A DNA stretch of 64,000 nucleotides, taken from NCBI GenBank assembly GCA_037447605.1, contig CM074818.1, forward strand, positions 1,180,339-1,244,338, written 5' to 3'. The notes beneath the pieces were generated by a model. It made no database searches, was not told where the DNA came from, and saw only the letters and a program-made list of their open reading frames with translations. Shown here piece after piece: positions 46,101 to 57,630 of the stretch. The first letter of the stretch is position 1, and every line of letters begins with the position of its first letter. Source of the DNA: Zygnema circumcarinatum. Taxonomy: Eukaryota; Streptophyta; Zygnematophyceae; Zygnematales; Zygnemataceae. Position numbers and translations under genes: made by a program.

Positions 46101-47915
46101 CATGATTTTGTTGACGACTATCTTCAACCCTGCTGGCAAGCTGCGGATTTGATACCAGCGCTTCTGAGTCCTTCCAAGGAAGGAAGGGCTCTTCTTCCTT
46201 TTCCTTTCTTTTTTCTTCTTTCTTCTTTCTTCTTTCTTCTTTCTTTCTTCTTTCTTCTTTCTTCTTTCTTCTTTCTTCTTTCTTCTTTCTTCTTTCTTCT
46301 TTCTTCTTTCTTCTTTCTTCTTTCTTCTTTCTTCTTTCTTCTTTCTTCTTTCTTCTTTCTTCTTTCTTCTTTCTTCTTTCTTCTTTCTTCTTTCTTCTTT
46401 CTTCTTTCTTCTTTCTTCTTTCTTCTTTCTTCTTTCTTCTTTCTTCTTTCTTCTTTCTTCTTTCTTCTTTCTTCTTTCTTCTTTCTCTTTCTTCTTTCTT
46501 CTTTCTTCTTCTTCTTTTCTTCCTTCTTCCTTCCTTCGCTCAGCGCTGGTCGGTCGAATGCAGCTTCCGGCGGGTGCTTTAAGAGCCGTCCCTTCGCTGC
46601 GAGCGTTGGACCTTAGCGGATGCGGGGGAGCCCTCCCAAGGGACGATGGGGCGGCGCTGACCGGCCTGCGTTCGCTGGAGGAGCTGCGCTTGGGGTACGG
46701 AATCGGCACTTGATTCCTTCATGGACCGGGAGGAGGAGGGGAGGGTGCAGGAGGACCAACTCGCTTAGTATTAGTGAGATAAAGGGTGACTCCAGCCACG
46801 GCTGCTTTAACTGGCCATACAGCACACAGACTTTAAGGACCTCTGGTGGATCTTTCATTCGCATAAGGAGCGGTTTGCCACTGCTTTTAGACGGTTCTGT
46901 TAGGTTGAATGTGTATGTATTCAGATGCAATGGTCGGTGATCTGCGTTTGTAGACCTCCTGAGCTGCGTTTATTGAACTCCTTTTCATGAACACCCGGCA
47001 ATGTGCATGGCGCAAGCAGGAGCATGCGTCTGCAGGAGTTTCCGTGCCAAGTGACGTGTCTCTCACAACTTCGTATTTTGGATGTGAGCCAGAACAGCAT
47101 CAACGCTGTGCCGGAGGTGATGGGCCCACCCTCTGCGAAACAAAAGCCGGTCAACATCTGTCACGGAGATCATCTCAGTTGCTTTTTGCTTTTGGCTGCC
47201 TGCGTTTTTAAAGTGGTAACGAGTCGCTTTGCTGAGCTCCGGGACCGTCTGGTGATGTCTAAACGCGTGCAGGCTTTGATTCAACTCAAAGTTTTGGAGG
47301 AGTTGGACTTGACCAATAACGACATCACCCAGTTACCCTTCAGGCTGGTGAGTAGTACCGATTCGAAAATGCGAGGCCTATTCCGGCGCCTTTGTCGTAG
47401 TTGATTCGGAGAGAGATAGCCGAATGAACCTATGAACACGCATGGTATCCCTGCAGGTTGTTTGAGAGGCAAAATCTCAGTGCCTATCTTTTCTTCCGCA
47501 GCTAATGGTTCTGCTGGGGGAGGCTTGAGCTGTTGTTCCTTGGATGCTTAGGGACTGATGGACTCACTTCAGGCTCTTCGCCTCGACGGCAACCCACTCC
47601 GCAGGTTTGGCTCTTCCTCCTCCTGCTCGCCGCATTCCATATGAGCTCAAGGTCCATAGCCAATAAGGCCGCTTGGATTTCAATGGTGCCCTCTTTTTCA
47701 TGCTTGTGTTTGTTCAATGGACATGAAGCAGCGACCCAACTAGTCTGGAGGGGACTTGCATCAAGTTGAATGAGTGCACGTTTGTGATGTTTCTGTGCAT
47801 CTTGTTTGAGTGAGAGCTCTGCTGCGCTGGTTGTACCGTGTGCAGCATTCGGAGGCCTATTCTAGCTCAAGGGACGAAAGCGGTCTTAAGTTATCTGAGA
47901 GACAAAATCCAGTGA
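37102..47915 (+). CDS. LRRC40-like intracellular leucine-rich repeat protein
   Basis: Seen: 21 exons, 37102-37166, 37315-37378, 37806-37942, 38097-38183, 41407-41482, 42116-42190, 42618-42687, 42841-42918, 43053-43113, 43498-43576, 43912-44002, 44564-44624, 44747-44814, 45147-45181, 45542-45679, 45812-45916, 46564-46694, 47020-47116, 47273-47347, 47552-47604 and 47846-47915. They join to 571 residues in one frame. The start MDRLLRAARASGSLDLRDRG and KIDDSEKWWE match plant and animal LRRC40. LRRs (LxxLxLxxNxLxxLP) run nearly throughout in two blocks, each closing with a GNPL cap: GNPLKSLRR ... LLEYLRTRLP and GNPLRRS/IRRPIL ... YLRDKIQ, followed by TGA. No signal peptide or membrane helix is visible. 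Its cellular role is not established. Two introns use GC donors (after 42190 and 45679). Intron 4 is 3.2 kb and repeat-bearing. Confidence 0.93.
38390..40330. mobile_element. Possible insertion in LRRC40 intron 4 flanked by CCATTGG-rich ends
   Basis: 38390-38600 and 40220-40300 are both dense in short words built on AACCATTG/CAATGGTT/CCATTGGC (for example GCAATTGGCAAACCATTG; GTTGGCAATCATTGGCTAAC). Such clustered subterminal motifs are common at hAT and similar transposon ends. The interior has only short ORFs. Exact borders and a target duplication were not found, so the element call is tentative. Confidence 0.3.
41552..41624. repeat. Perfect 23-bp inverted repeat (hairpin) in LRRC40 intron 5
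   Basis: Arms 41552-41574 (GCAACCCATCTCCACCAATT then GCC) and 41602-41624 are exact reverse complements across a 27-base loop. It would form a strong hairpin in the pre-mRNA. Confidence 0.85.
41805..41945. repeat. TGAC/CCGA tetranucleotide microsatellite in LRRC40 intron 5
   Basis: A run of GACTGACTGACTGACTGAC with interspersed CCGACCGACCGACCGGCCG units over about 140 bp. Confidence 0.9.
43219..43346. repeat. 64-bp tandem duplication in LRRC40 intron 9
   Basis: CCAGTCTTTGAGAACTGATG starts at 43219 and again at 43283. The following CATG(G)GTTCATGTCTGGAG and GTGAGATTTG also repeat at the same spacing. Confidence 0.8.
44030..44470 (+). repeat. G-run-rich intron segment (LRRC40 intron 11)
   Basis: About 440 bp in which runs of 3-9 G occur every few bases (GGGGGGGCAAACGGGG; GTGGGGGACGAGGGGGGG). 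The + strand, which is also the RNA strand, could form G-quadruplexes. Pro/Ser-rich minus-strand ORFs over it are composition artefacts. Confidence 0.8.
44510..44552. repeat. Telomere-like CCCTAAA repeats just before an LRRC40 splice acceptor
   Basis: CCTAAAAGCCCTAAAAACCC, then TAAAACCCCTAAAAACCCTA. Units resemble the plant telomere repeat CCCTAAA with one extra A or C. They end about 10 bases before the acceptor of exon 44564-44624. Confidence 0.75.
44893..44926. repeat. Perfect 13-bp hairpin in LRRC40 intron 13
   Basis: GTTGGGGTTCTGC at 44893-44905 and GCAGAACCCCAAC at 44914-44926 are exact reverse complements across 8 bases. Confidence 0.85.
46208..46535. repeat. TTTCTTC heptanucleotide microsatellite in LRRC40 intron 16
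   Basis: Some 40 or more near-perfect copies of TTTCTTC run from about 46208 to 46490 and degrade toward 46535. The minus-strand ORF rich in KKEERR is its translation and not a gene. Confidence 0.95.
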
Positions 47916-49257
47916 GCAGCGCCATATCTTCACACGTGTGAAGATCAGTTGCAACCGCATTCAAAGAAGAGTCTATCCTCGCGACATCGGAGCTGCATCC
48001 AACTGTGCCCACTGTCTCCCTCCCTCTGCAGCCAGTGGAGCTGCAGCGCACGCTTATAGACGGATGGCTCCAGTTTCAATGAGGTGTCACGCCCGTCCAA
48101 AGCTTGGTTGCAGGACACTTTTCTTCTGTCCAAAGCTTCCCACTTCAGTGCAAACGGATGCCCTGTTTTTGTGGGCACTCAGAGAGGCGGCACTCTTGCA
48201 GAGTCCTGCCTGTGCCCCGGCCGGCCGTGTGTTCAGCTGCATTCCGCCCTTTGCAGGCACCGCTACGCTGCCGAAGGCAGGAGGAATCGTTTTAAAATTT
48301 GAATACAAACAGGCGTGCGTGGGAGCGTGTGCACGCTCACCGTCATGTCACGTCCAGAAATATGAAAGGCGTTGTTGAATTCCCTCCGCTGACCGGACGG
48401 GCGGGCGGTGATGCGACGCAGGGAGGGTTGGGTTGCAGTGCTGGCAGTCATCGCCGTGCACTGCGCACACCTCATGTCAACATCAATGTAATGTTTATAT
48501 TTCCTGCCTAGTTTTAGTGCGAATTGTCACAGGTTCGTCCCATGTACCAGCCAGCCAGTTTAGCAGCCATGGAATGACACGTGTTATGTGATGAGGTTGT
48601 AATCTACCACCCAACAGCGAACCCATCTTGGCACTTTTCACGAATAAAAAAGCTTCTGTGTTCCTTGTTTGCTGATTTTAGCAAGGACAAAAAACGATGT
48701 CAGCAAGCTCTTCACTATGGTTGTACTGCTTCCCGCGCTGACCTCACAGTACTGCACTGCATCCTTGGCCCACCCGTTCTGAAGACGTGTGGTGCAAAAT
48801 AACTCTAGGAGGGCGCAAAGCCAACGTGGGATCGCTCCTGCTGGTAATCGTTTCCTCATTCCAAAGGAGACGGTCCTTTGGATCCCAATGCCACACTCCT
48901 TCCGAGACCCCCTTAATGCCGTTCAGGGGCTGCATTTAGGGTTTTCGGATCCGCAGCACTGGGCAGGGGATAAGGAAGATTGCACATATCTGACCAGTCG
49001 CGAAGTCTTCACCGCTGCAGTTGAATGACTGAATATTTTGATCATATTAAAGATAGGTGGCAACGAGACAGCGAGCATAGAGCTCTGTCAGAGAGGAGTG
49101 AGCCATCACGGGGAACCTCCCCAACACTGAACGCTATTCCTACCTGTGCTTACCAAATGTTGGAAGGCGTCCTACACGATATTTACAAACCACAAAGCCG
49201 ACCAATTTACAACCGTCAAAATATGAAGATTGGCGCTAAACAGCTGCAAATATCTCC
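47916..49257. other. Convergent intergenic stretch LRRC40/BPA1-like
   Basis: 3' flanks of both genes. Open frames up to 146 codons at 47938-48378 overlap on both strands and carry no family motif. I see no repeat or RNA gene here. Confidence 0.55.
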
Positions 49258-51618
49258 CTAACTGGACGACTCCGTTTGGTGAGGAAGCACAGCAGGCCCG
49301 GGGTTGGACAGAGGTTCTGCTTGACCGGCGGCGCGGATTGGGGGGTCGGTGTTGGGCCCTGGCACTGCGCTGCCCTCGCCTCTCCCCGCCTCCTGCTGCT
49401 GCACCTTCTCCTTGGTCTTCAGATTGACGTCTTCAGCCACCTTCGCCACCTTCCCAAATGTGCCTGAAAGCCAGGCGGCACCGTTTGCAACAATCTTGAA
49501 CTTCATAACTGCTGCTGCAGCTTCATTGACCTTCTGCTCCGCAGTTACAAAGGCTGCCTTGGACTTGTCTGAGACCTTGTACTTCTCATCCACCATCTTC
49601 AGTGACTCGTTGACAGTTGCAGCCCCTGCAGTAATCCTCTGACTGAGTCCCATTTTGCGGTCCAGCTCAGCGGCATGGTAACTTGCAGTGCTGCCAAGGG
49701 CTGCCGCCTTTTCAGACGCAGTCTTTGAGAGTTGATGGCGCTCGTCAAAGGCCTTGGCCTTTGTCATTGCGTCCTTGGAGAGGATGTAACCCTTGGCCAA
49801 CAGATTCGAAACCACATCTTCTGCGCGCTCCACTGAGCGACTTGTAGGTTCCTGTAAGACGGTAAGAAAGAGCCTGCCTGCCGTCAAATGTATGTTATCA
49901 AATCTATGGTCTGATCTCTGCTCTACAGAAAATTGCAGGAACAAACAAACAAACAAAAAACAAACAGCCCGGAACATGAGCAAGAATAAGCGTACCAAAA
50001 CTCTTTATCATAACTGGGCCACAATACATAGGCCAAACCACATAAGGGCATTTTCTTGACTCGCTTCAATATCAAAAGATTCAGTTGCTTGCCAACATTG
50101 GAAGAAACATACTGGCGTTAAATGGACTGGCCCTGCGTCCATGCAACTTGCAAACCGATGCCAGAGAGAATTTGGAGGATGTGGCATTGCATCGATACAG
50201 GAAAACTGCATTTCTGTTTATTATTTTCCTTCTTTCTTTCTTCGTCGTACGCTTTCCTCTGATGTGGCCTCCCATAACAGCGGTGGGAAGGGAGACCGAA
50301 AGGGAGGGAAGTCAGGGAGGCTAGGAAGGGAGCGGGGAGACAGAGAGGAGAGACATTTACAAAAGGGGATAGAGATGGATAAATAGAGCATAACAACAAC
50401 AGAAACGTAAGGGAATGATTGTGGCTAAGAGAGGGGAGAACACACACCTGCACTCCCGGGCTAACCGAATCTTGAGTGCGTGGGGGAGGCTCATAACCGA
50501 CTGCAGCCTCCACTGTCACCTGACGATCCACAATCACAACTCCCTGCAAACCACCCCACCTCCAAATGTCGAACTCTCAGTAGATAATACTATCATGCTG
50601 GTCAAGAACAGCACTTCGGAACTCCCTCCAATGCAGCTTCCGATACAAGAAGAAGCTTTTCACTTCTAACTCTGAAAGTCAAGATATTTATGCTAAGACC
50701 TATGCTTATGAAAAATCTCTTGAAAAATCACAAGATTATAATGGAGTTATAGGCAGCAATGGTTCAATAGTTTAGTACCTCTAATACTTCAATAGTGAAA
50801 GTGCTCGTTCATGACAGGCAGGCAGGCGAGACATTCAACCCCATGCTCACCGTAAGTAGTAATGCAGTCTCCAGTGCTTTGTCGTCAGCAAAGGTGACGT
50901 ATGCAGTTTGAGAAAAAGCTGCCTCCCTGAAGTACAGCGGGAAAATGAGTTCATTAGCCGAACGCGGGTGGCCAAAACCTTAGGACTCTGCCTGAACAAT
51001 CAATAGAAAGGTAGTGAAGGCCACAAAACCACAGTCGCCAAAATACCTATCTACATTTTGCAGGAGATAACAGTCATGTTTTAACTACACGTGCAGAACT
51101 GAGAGGATTATCTGGTCAGGAGCCCGAAACTTGACGTCAAAGTCTTTAAGAGCTGCAAACTATATAACCCTTACACAGCATGGAGTTGGATGCTGAGGAT
51201 CTCCCCAGAAAAGGCGAAAAACTCCCACAGATCACGCTCAGTTGCTTTAGGTGAGACATTGGACACTTTGACAGTGGCCTGCACATCCGCTGTGACTCCG
51301 AATAAGCGTGACATCAACGCGGCACTGATCATACATCTTGTAACCGAAGATTCTTGTCAAGTGCAGGTGGGTGGTGGGCACATTACCGAAAAAGAGAGCT
51401 GCTGATGACATGAAAAAAACCAAAATGAATGTACTAATAGAACGAATCAGATGATGTCAGGTTTGAACCAGAAATCATGACCTGTCAGTGGGCTAATCAT
51501 AAAGATCCAGACTTTCCTCCATGGTTTGTTTCACAATGAGCGCACTTTATTCGGTGCACTGAGCTCACAAAGCAGATGCAAAAAAAACTGGTCGATCAGG
51601 TGCAACGCATACCGACAT
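49258..51618 (-). CDS. BPA1-like RRM protein (binding partner of ACD11 family)
   Basis: Seen: five exons, 51613-51618 (ATG TCG only), 51175-51278, 50851-50926, 50448-50543 and 49258-49851, with matching phases, giving 291 residues. Residues 3-35 (ATVKVSNVSPKATERDLWEF, then FAFSGEI) and TAYVTFADDKALETALLLTG form an N-terminal RRM. The conserved tail has RAEDVVSNLLAKGYILSKDA, DERHQLSKTA, DEKYKVSDKSKAA and GTFGKVAKVAEDV, as in plant BPA1 and BPL proteins. Known: Arabidopsis BPA1 binds ACD11, a ceramide-1-phosphate transfer protein, and affects cell-death and defence control. The tail after KEKV is Gly/Pro-rich and lineage-specific. The two-codon first exon rests only on a good donor and phase, so an alternative first exon is possible. 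Confidence 0.9.
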
Positions 51619-52999
51619 GTTTCGAAGCTCTGGAAGATGAGAGCCGATTGTCGTCTTCCCTGAAGTGATTTGACAGTCATGCTCACGTGATGTCAGGATA
51701 CACAATGCAAGTCTTACAAAGGGCAACAAGACATGGCTCGGAGCCGCGGCCAATGAAACATCAACGACAAAGCAGCAGAACTTGCTCAATACCATGACGT
51801 TGGCTGTGACAGCTCCAAAACAGACAGCATACTCACTCCTCATCCGTCTGAATGGTCTATAACATCACTCAAGCTAACGCGGAGCAGAAAACCCACAAGT
51901 AAACGAGGAAAACGGAAAGCAGACCATCCCATCCCTTGTCGACAGAGTACATCTAGCATATCAAAAATAAGACGCTGAGGCATCGCAGACCTGAGGAAGC
52001 GTGCGGGAGGTCCCTGCGGATCAGCTACAGCAGTCGCTCTCAAGCGGCGGAGCGGAGGCCTGCACTGCAGGAAGAGCGGGCGCAGCGGTGCAAGCGGTAC
52101 AGGGCCAGCGCTGAGCCTGCAGGGAGGGAGGGGAGCCCTTTTGGACTTTGGGAGGGGAGCTTGCCCAAATCGCAAGGCACGCGCAGGTACGGTCCGTAAC
52201 ATATCGATATCGATACGATACATTATATTGTTCCGATACGGCATTCACGATAGGACGGGCCACAGCAACAGGGCGATACGACCGGATGGTTCGGTGATAT
52301 CGCGATATGATCGATACAGGTGGGGGGTGGGTGGGGCTCTCATGGCCCCATTTGTGGGACCACGCACGAGTCCGCCTCATTTCTCGTGTATTCAGAGTCT
52401 TTTACTCTGCTCTACTCTAATCTAATCACTATTCAATTCCTTTTCACTTCAAATGTTTTGCTTGCATCCGTCTCCATATTAAAGTTGAATGCCTTTGTTA
52501 ATTGAGGCGCAATTTTCGCAGCATGTGCCTACGACACGTTGATTAAAAAAATGGCGTTCAATTAGCAAGCGTGCAAAACCTGCAGGAGGAAAGGCTCTTG
52601 ATCCAACAACCATCAACCACTCCAGCCGGATGACGGCTTTTTATGCCTGCAAATGATCTCTCACAGAGGTACGTACGGCCTTGAGAGGGGGAAGGAAACT
52701 GAATGTATTCCAGCACCGAGTCGGATTAGCAAAACATGAGATAAAGAAAAGAGAGACTAATGTTGCACGGACCTAAAGTTGGGATCTGGAAGCTCTCACT
52801 CTTGAAGCTTTTCCAAAAATGTTCCCTGTTGTGTCAATTGTGGAACACCATAAATAGTGGCCCCGCTAGTTTCTACGCCGGTGTGTTCTCCCATTGACAG
52901 TAACTCCTCTAACCCTCCAGCATCCAAAAATCTTAGTGCTTATGTTAAGGCCGGCAGCAAACCACAGGGAAGGGATGCGACCAGGCTGTGTGACTGGGC
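51619..52999. other. 5' flank of the BPA1-like gene and 3' flank of LIL3
   Basis: 51980-52150 is CpG-rich. 52195-52320 holds a dense cluster of CGATA words (ATATCGATATCGATACGATA; GATATCGCGATATGATCG) of the type also seen at 17.25, 28.15, 56.9 and 63.5 kb. 52620-52980 shows nothing I recognise. Promoter location for the BPA1-like gene is inferred. Confidence 0.5.
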
Positions 53000-55927
53000 C
53001 TAGTTGGGCTTCTCAGCCTCCACCTGATTGGCTGGCGGAGGGCCCTCCTTCCAGGTGGCCTGCCACTGCTTGTCGTAGAAGGTCCACTCCTGTGCCAGGC
53101 CCTTGATGGTCTCCACGTCCTCCACCTTTCGGATAGTGAGCACGGCGAGCACGGAGACGAGGATGAGCAGCTTCCCGATGAAGCCGCTGCTCTGGTCAAC
53201 CAGTCCCACGCCCGTCGCAGAATCTACAACGTAGCCCAAAGCATAGCCCACCATCGCCGCTCGTCCTGCACAGGGCACGTGGGAGAAGGAGAAGGAGGCA
53301 ATCTACTTCAGTAGATGTTCAGACAAGCGTTCCAACCATACAGAGGCCACAAAGGCCACTGGCTAGGCCAGGCAGGGTCGCTCTAAAAGATTGCAATGTC
53401 TGCCAGCAGGCACATGGAAACTTTCGGTGATAGAAAAGCAGCTTAAGCAAAGGGGACAGCCTCAATGAAATGGCACAAACACAGTCGATAGATTCACACC
53501 TGCTGCTGCTGTTCTACAGCAACAACTCCGACAAACTTTCCGACTTACTTTTGATGTGATTGCCCAAGTTCTTACCTAATTGTTTACCCACAACTTCAGC
53601 ATAACAACACTCCCTCAAAGAACAAGCTTTCCAACACAACGGCACGGACCAACTGTGCTGCTTCCGGGAATTTGGCAATTAGGTTTCAACTATCCAAACT
53701 ATGTCTCCTTAAAAGAAGCCCTTCTTGGAGAAATGATCCGTTGAATATTGATTTTACACAATAAACTCGGATAGGCGATTGAACCCGATCATGCTAAGTC
53801 TCCAATGGGACACGTTCTACAGTTTATAATCCTAAACTAGTACGCTGAAGGGGAGAAGAAACTGATGGGAGTGGCTACATAGAAACTAAATTGAGAAAAT
53901 GAAATGTGGCGTGCACGAAACCATGCAGATCACAGCAAACACACCAAAGTGAAGAGCCATATAACGATTATGCACGTCCATGTATCACCAATTGCGTTTA
54001 TAGTAAATCTTTTTTAATCAGCAATTTGGACTCAAATGTTTCTGGCTAATTCACATTGTGTTTCATGCATAGTAGACGGCAAAAAAGCCATTTCAGCAGT
54101 CAGGAAGTCAGCAGAAAAGTTAATTTCAGAAAAACAGGTTCAGTTCGCATGAGAACATGGAAGAGGACAATCCGGCGAGAAGAAATTTTATTTAAGAGAC
54201 AAATAAGTTGCAGTAATTGAACTGAATGCACCCAAGATCACTCTCGATTATCAAGAAGCAGAGATGCACCAGCTAAAATTTCTTGAGTTCTTGAGCTTGA
54301 ATTGCTTCTTTTTAGCATGTGTGAAGACTCCAGGACCAGCACGGCAGACATTACAAGTTTGTAACTTCGTTGAACCACTACAAGAAACCTCAGCTTCTAG
54401 CGGATAGACAGTTACTGATTCACGTAAAATCTTAATGCCCTCATCGATGCGCAAGAGCGGAAAAGATTAAGAAAGAATGCAATTGCAGGATTGGGTCACA
54501 CATGGCAAGTCTCAATGCGCTCATGAATGCGCAAGAGCTGAAAAGTTTGAAAGAAATGCAATGACAGGACTGGATCATACATGGGCGTGATAGTCAACAA
54601 GTGACAAGGGCTTCAGGAAGTGAGGCAGTCAGCCTCGCTGTTCTGCTTCGACCAGGGTCTATGGAACACGTTTTTTAAACTTGAGCACCGCAAATGATTA
54701 AGAAGCGGCTTTGATTCAGGCTATCTTCTAAAAACGTTTTCAATGCACAGGACTATAGAACAAAACGCATTTTAGGGACACAAAAAAACAAAAGCAAAAG
54801 CCAAAAAATAGCCAGCCCGTTTGGTGTGATGATTTCGCATGCCATCAATGCAGGACTTCTGCAGAAAAGCTTGAGCTCATTGAATTGTGGAAGATGTCAC
54901 TACATACCATTCAACTTCTCTGCCTCCGGAAGATGGAATCGGCGGACCCAGGCCCACCAGGGAACCACGGAAGTGTCAAAAAGCACCGGATCCTCATTGG
55001 TAGACGAAGTTGGGGTCTCCTCCAGCCATTTTCGACGAACAACTTCTGCAATAAACAAGCACGCCCCTAACGTTCAGGGTAGGGCCATTCAAGAGGGAGC
55101 ACACAGAAGTCGATAAATACAGCTCGTGCCAAATGTGACTCTAAATAATCTTTCCATAGCAGATAAGCAGAGCTGTCCCTGTCCTTACGGCTGTGGATAA
55201 AAAAACCTATTACGACATTGAAACGCATTCTGTGAAAAAGTTGCCATTAGCAAATGCGTTGACACAAGGCATCGCATGCTAAATGGCAAAACACGAGACG
55301 ATATGCATACACTCCCAGTGTGTGTCCTGTCATCAAGTATATTGATGATGGTACGACTCACTGAAGCTGTTATTTGACTTTCGGGAAGTTATCAAAACAT
55401 AGAGTCCACAAGTTATCAAAACATAGAGTCCAGCACTGACCTGCGTCGATCACAGCATCCCAGTCCACCTTTCCATCCTTCGTGAACTGTGCAATATCCC
55501 AGGTGCCGGACTTCCAGCGAGGGTCTGAAAACTTATCCCCTCTTGCAGCAAAGAAACTCGACTTCCCAAGAACAGACGCACTTGGGTCCTTTCCTTCCTT
55601 CTGCTCGCCCTGCAGCGTCCCACCCTTCTCCAGCGCAGACGGCTTCCTCTTCACTCCCTCTGTGTCCCCTGCTTCCGGCAGAGCTGCGACTTCCGCCACA
55701 ACGGAATCCCCTCCAGCGCTGGCAGCGCTCTCCACCGCGCCGCTCTCCGCCGCCGCCTGCGCTACCACGCCGGCGCGCCTCCTCCGCCTGCTCGACAACT
55801 TCAGCAGAGGAGCGGCCGCCCGGCCAGGCAGACGGCAGCGGACCTGCTGTGCCGCCGCCGGCTGCCGCACTGCGTGTGCGAGCTCGGAGGCCGCGGGCGG
55901 TGCGGCGACCCGCGCTATGGCGGCCAT
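53000..55927 (-). CDS. LIL3: LIL3 light-harvesting-like protein 3
   Basis: Seen: three exons, 55441-55927, 54908-55045 and 53000-53265, in phase, giving 296 residues. The first ~60 residues are Ala/Arg-rich, like a chloroplast transit peptide. A variable acidic linker precedes FSDPRWKSGTWDIAQFTKDG and KVDWDAVIDAEVVRRKWLEE, then VVPWWAWVRRFHLPEAEKLN. The LHC-type motif EAEKLNGRAAMVGYALGYVV spans the second intron. A second hydrophobic segment (KLLILVSVLAVLTI) and FYDKQWQATW follow. Known: LIL3 is a thylakoid membrane protein of the extended LHC family. It anchors and stabilises geranylgeranyl reductase and other late chlorophyll-synthesis enzymes. The start is the ATG at 55927 in CCACCATGG context. 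Intron 2 is 1.6 kb. The gene is divergent from the DnaJ-type gene. Confidence 0.95.
54427..54588. repeat. About 80-bp tandem duplication in LIL3 intron 2
   Basis: AATGCCCTCATCGATGCGCA and AATGCGCTCATGAATGCGCA each begin similar units (AGAGC.GAAAAG..T..AAGAAATGCAAT.) ending near CATACATGGGC. The copies differ at perhaps one base in eight. Confidence 0.7.
55387..55432. repeat. 24-bp tandem duplication next to the LIL3 exon 1 donor
   Basis: AGTTATCAAAACATAGAGTC followed by CA occurs at 55387 and again at 55411, within 10 bases of the splice donor at 55440. Confidence 0.9.
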
Positions 55928-56149
55928 GGTGGCCGGCGCTTTCAGATGGGATGGAGCGAGTGGGAGAGCAGCCAAGGCTCGAGCAAGGGGAGGGGAGAGG
56001 GAGTGAGCCGGACAAGAAGTGACAGGGGCTCGGGGAGGGAGAGGAAAGGGAGGGAGGGAGGGAGGGAGGGACGGGGCGGAGGCGGAGGCGGAGGCGGAGG
56101 CGCGGCCCCCTCCGGATTGGCTGCCGCGCCCGTCGCTATCCGCGCTGTG

Positions 56150-56236
56150 CGTCATCCGCTCGGGCCATGGGGCCATGGGCCATGGCCATGGCCGCATGAG
56201 GGGCCATGGGCATGGGTCCATGGCCATGGGGAGGCG
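56150..56236. repeat. CATGGC-rich cluster upstream of LIL3
   Basis: GGGCCATGGGGCCATGGGCC, then ATGGCCATGGCCGCATG and further CCATGG words. It has the same base motif as the array at 28018-28130. Confidence 0.85.
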
Positions 56237-56699
56237 GGAGAAATTAAGAAATTGTTCCCTATCGGTTCTTTTTCTATCTGAAATTCCCTTCTGTATGCGA
56301 TTGGACATGAATCACATATGTGTTGTGCAGTACCATTACTGTACTGGTACTTTACACACACTTCTACAAGCGGATGGCTACAAACCTTGCAATATGCTTG
56401 GCTCCTTCGGCGTCATCAAAAATCTGCAAAAGCACTAGATACCGGGTTAGCTTATCTTAGATCAGCTTCGTTTGGTGGAAGTTTGGCTTGGCTTCGTTTC
56501 ATTGCTTTTTGCCTTGGTTCAATTCCGCAATTTTTTGTTTCTTTGGTTTCGCTTTGTCGCTTCGCGAGGTCTGGCTGTTGTCCCCGCGCAGGTTGGGACT
56601 ACGAGTTGTTGGTTCCAGTCGTGCGCATCCAAGTTTGGGCCCGCCGAGTCATGGACCGTGCCGTACCGCTTGCAGTGCCGCATACAGTACTGTACTGTA

Positions 56700-57248
56700 C
56701 AGTAGGGGGTCCTCGTATTTACCGCCCTAAGGAGTGCGTCAAGAAATTCGCCCCGATTTTGCCGAAACCACCTTTTTGTACGGTAACTGTGTGTTAGCCG
56801 TACTATTCGTACTTTTCGTACTAGCCGTACTAGCCGTTACGGGCTTACGCAAAACTCACCTAATCTCCCCGCACGTGCCGCCGCCGTAAGAGGCGCTCGC
56901 TCTTCTCCCCTTTTTCTTGGCTTCGATACGATACGGTACGGTACGACACGATATTATACGATACGAAACGCCCCGATAGGGTGTTATCCGTACGAGCCGT
57001 ACGAGCTGAGGCGAACAACACAGCGGAAAACTACGTCTTATGCGTCACGATATGGCACGATACGATACGATGCTCAACGATACGGAACGATACGGTACGG
57101 TATTTTACGGAGCGATACGTACGGTCCAACATGAACTCTAACATAATACCGCCCGTCTATTGGTAACACGAACCTTATATATGCAAAATCAATATTTTCG
57201 CCTCATATTGGCCAAAACCAGGATGGAAAATATGAGGACCCCCTACTG
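56700..57248. mobile_element. Mariner-type MITE, copy 1 (TA target duplication)
   Basis: Flanked by TA on both sides (56698-56699 and 57249-57250). The left end is CAGTAGGGGGTCCTCGTATT. The right end, read in reverse, is CAGTAGGGGGTCCTCATATT. Inverted ends run about 28 bp. The interior (GTACTAGCCGTACTAGCCGT; CGCTCGCTCTTCTCCCC; CGATACGATACGGTACGGTA) matches the copy at 63229-63743 in order. No transposase. TA duplication and CAGT ends suit Tc1/mariner-derived MITEs. The flanking TACTGTACAGTA is itself palindromic. Confidence 0.8.
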
Positions 57249-57315
57249 TACAGTACATTCTGTTACAGTGCAGTACGGTCGTACGAGCAAATGTACGGTT
57301 GGTTTCGAGATGTTA

Positions 57316-57381
57316 AGATGGATGGATGGGTGTATGGATGGATCGATGGATGGATGGATGGATGGATGGATGGATGGATGG

Positions 57382-57417
<36 letters not shown>

Positions 57418-57472
57418 ATGGATGGATGGATGGATGGATGGATGGATGGATGGATGGATGGATGGATGAATC

Positions 57473-57504
<32 letters not shown>

Positions 57505-57535
57505 ATGGATGGATGGATGGATGGATGGATGAATC

Positions 57536-57567
<32 letters not shown>

Positions 57568-57598
57568 ATGGATGGATGGATGGATGGATGGATGAATC

Positions 57599-57630
<32 letters not shown>

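Noticed and set aside
46062-46709. 215-codon Lys/Glu/Arg-rich minus-strand frame
   Set aside because: Translation of the TTTCTTC microsatellite, antisense to an LRRC40 exon.
56688-56699. TACTGTACAGTA as a 12-bp target duplication of MITE copy 1
   Set aside because: The word is a perfect palindrome and is not duplicated at copy 2, where only TA is shared. A TA target fits both copies.
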